The notes beneath the pieces were generated by a model that worked only from the letters and a program-made list of their open reading frames with translations, searched no databases and had not been told where the DNA came from. The position numbers and the translations under genes were made by a program. Positions 61,984 through 64,000 of a stretch of DNA of 64,000 bases are shown here, piece by piece. Each line of letters opens with the position of its first letter. Within the stretch, counting starts at the first letter, position 1. The DNA comes from Drosophila miranda (taxonomy: Eukaryota; Arthropoda; Insecta; Diptera; Drosophilidae), in the NCBI RefSeq assembly GCF_003369915.1, contig NC_046675.1, positions 3,410,001 to 3,474,000 on the forward strand, in the 5' to 3' direction.

Positions 61984-63007
61984 ATGTCGGTCAGACTGAA
62001 CGAGACGAACACTATTGTTGACCGGATGGTCAACTTCTTTGTGGAGCACGAGGATCTGCGCACAAAGGTGAGTCCTTCAGAGCGGACTAGTGCCTATTTA
62101 TAGCCAAATTTTGGATACTTTTCACAGAGCTGGTTCCTTTCGAATGCCCCCGGACCACTGTTCACGATCCTGGCTGCCTATTTGTACTTCTGTCTGTATG
62201 CCGGTCCCCGGTATATGCGGGATCGCAAGCCCTTCGAGCTGAAGAACACGCTGCTGGTCTACAACGCCGTGCAGGTTCTCTTGAGTTTGGTGCTGTTCTA
62301 CGAGGGCTATAAGGGCGGCTGGGGCGGACACTACAGCTACAAATGCCAGCCCGTTCCCTATGCCACGGATCCCATCTCCATGAGGGTAAACTATTTCTAA
62401 AAGAGAGAATTACACCTAGAATCTACAATCGATTTTTGAATTTTAGATGGCCGGTGCTGTGTGGCTATACTACATTGCCAAGATCACCGAGCTGCTGGAC
62501 ACCGTGTTCTTTGTTCTGAGGAAGAAACAGCGCCAGATCTCATTCCTGCATCTCTACCATCACTCGCTGATGCCCGTGTGCGCCTTCATTGGAGTGAAGT
62601 ACTTTGCCGGCGGCCATGGCACTCTCCTGGGCTTCATCAACTCCTTCATCCACATCATCATGTACGCCTACTACCTGCTGTCGGCGATGGGACCCAAGGT
62701 GCAGAAGTATCTGTGGTGGAAGAAGTACATCACCATCCTGCAGATTGTGAGTGCCTATTAGAGTGATGGAACCACGTTCCGGCTGAATCTATAAATCTAC
62801 TCGTATCTTTCGCAGGTTCAATTCTTGATCATCTTTGTGCACACGCTGCAGATCCAGTTCCAGCCCAACTGCAACTTCCCCAAGTCGATCGCCGCCCTGC
62901 TGACCTTCAACGCTGGGCTCTTCACCTACATGTTCAGCTCGTTCTATGTGCACAACTACAAGAAGGAGGCGGCTGCCCAGGCCAAGCTGACGGCGAAAAA
63001 GGAGTAG
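61984..63007 (+). CDS. CG5326: ELOVL-type elongase, CG5326 orthologue
   Basis: Exons 61984-62067, 62128-62385, 62447-62746 and 62816-63007 join in phase 0 to give 277 aa, the length I recall for CG5326. It is an ER membrane fatty acid elongase. Signatures: AGPRYMRDRKPF, NTLLVYNAVQV, KITELLDT (126-133), the HLYHH box (His 149, 152, 153), NSFIHIIMYAYY and LWWKKYIT. The C-terminus is Lys-rich, ending AKKE, which is not a canonical KKxx signal. An acceptor (CTTACAG) 9 nt before the ATG shows that the 5' leader begins upstream. Unlike its three neighbours, its first coding intron is phase 0 and lies directly before the SWFL segment. Confidence 0.85.
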
Positions 63008-63540
63008 GACTAGGATTAGGAGCTTCTCTAATCTGTATATTTACATTTATCATTTATGGTCCCTATCCCTCTGCCTATCCTCTTCCTCTCACCTCTCACC
63101 TCCCGCTTGCCCCTTTCCACTTTCGAATCGATCTTCCCTCCTAGTTATAGATTCATAGGTCAAGATGAATATTATTCACACTGTAGTCTGTTGTAAGCTT
63201 GTTTCGTAGTATTTCGTTAGTTTGAGGAAAACGGCTCATTTTATATTTGATCGAAACAGTCGCCATTGCACAATGCAATTTCTTAGCGTTCGATGTATTG
63301 GGAGTACCCGTACGAGTACTCGTATTGTATGTAGTGTTTCCGTAGAACCAAATATTATAGTTTAGTAGTTTAGCTATTACTTAATGGACTTGGCATGCAT
63401 TGTTAGTCAAAGACAAAGACAAAACAGGGAACAGGCAAATGGCAAATGGCAAAACTCCTTTCTGAACTTTTGCCTGTCCTCCGACAACACCATGGATGGT
63501 CGGTCCTGTCTCTCGCTGTCTTTGGCATGCACATTTTATA

Positions 63541-63584
63541 AATAAATGTTATTTTTTTTTTATATTTTATTTGCAAACAATAAA
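63541..63584 (+). other. Polyadenylation signals of CG5326
   Basis: AATAAA occurs at 63541-63546 and 63579-63584, about 535 and 570 nt after the stop codon, with T-rich DNA between. Confidence 0.6.
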
Positions 63585-63599
63585 AAAACAACAACGATT

Positions 63600-64000
63600 T
63601 ATATTATTTGAAAATCCTAATCGGGAGATAAACACTATCAATAGAGATGACTAAGACTGCCACTTCTTTGTGTATCTATCTCCTCTATCAGTATACTGAT
63701 ATGTATATCAGTATATACTGATTGTATACAATCCACCATAGAGAAAGCTAAGGAAGCAACTGCAGGCGCACTGCATAGTCACTCGGCCAGAGAACAGCGC
63801 CCTGATCACATCGAAGTCGGTTGTTCCGGAATCAGCTCGACTAATACTCTCACTGTGTGGCTTATCTCCGTGTACTAATATTTACTGAGAATGATAAAGA
63901 GTAAGATAGTGGAGGACAAGCTTGATACGCTTGTCTCGAGCAATGCAGTGCCGATCATAGATCTCGCAAATTGTGGTCAGCGCGCCCCACTTCCGGATGG
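63600..64000. other. Right-edge non-coding DNA
   Basis: No gene is seen. Nested palindromes lie at about 63688-63722: ATCAGTATACTGAT and CAGTATATACTG, eight bases apart. Confidence 0.5.

Noticed and set aside
1-64000. tRNA, rRNA, CRISPR arrays, intact transposons or viral genes
   Set aside because: No GGTTCRA-type tRNA arm with matching stems, no spaced identical repeats, and no transposase, reverse transcriptase or capsid-like reading frame was seen.

Overview
The window is nuclear DNA from a Drosophila fly. Genes have short (about 50-90 bp) introns with GT-AG ends, fly core-promoter motifs (Ohler motif 1, DRE, motif 6, Inr+DPE) and closely spaced convergent or divergent housekeeping genes. 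The gene content matches my memory of the D. melanogaster 3R 94B-E neighbourhood (Muller element E). Protein sequences are close to, but do not look identical to, D. melanogaster; an obscura-group species is a guess, not a proof.

Left part (0-16 kb) is gene-dense: a four-membrane-span protein gene (4147-5418, -), the homeobox gene buttonless (6996-7481, +), the NIFK-like nucleolar RRM gene CG6937 (7563-8784, -), an unrecognised 279-aa gene (9440-10577, +), Dph5 (11650-12589, +), CSN6 (12977-14087, -) and a newly inferred two-exon 77-aa gene (14367-15529, +). Diverged copies of one dispersed repeat, rich in GGTATATTT-type motif 6 sequences, lie in the 5' flanks or introns of these genes and again upstream of AdipoR.

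Middle and right part (15.5-64 kb) is a lipid-related block: four very-long-chain fatty acid elongase (ELOVL) paralogs, called bond (15.6-25 kb, -), sit (33.5-37.2 kb, +), CG33110 (39.7-41.3 kb, -) and CG5326 (61.98-63.6 kb, +), with the adiponectin-receptor homologue AdipoR (48.77-52.23 kb, +) between the last two. All four elongases keep the HxxHH catalytic box, and several intron positions are shared, so they arose by old local duplication. The large spaces between them (25.0-33.4, 41.4-47.4 and 52.3-61.9 kb) hold only simple repeats and no supported coding gene; they probably contain 5' leader exons and enhancers.

No tRNA, rRNA, CRISPR, phage or intact transposon was found. Exon boundaries were derived by hand from splice signals and reading-frame continuity.
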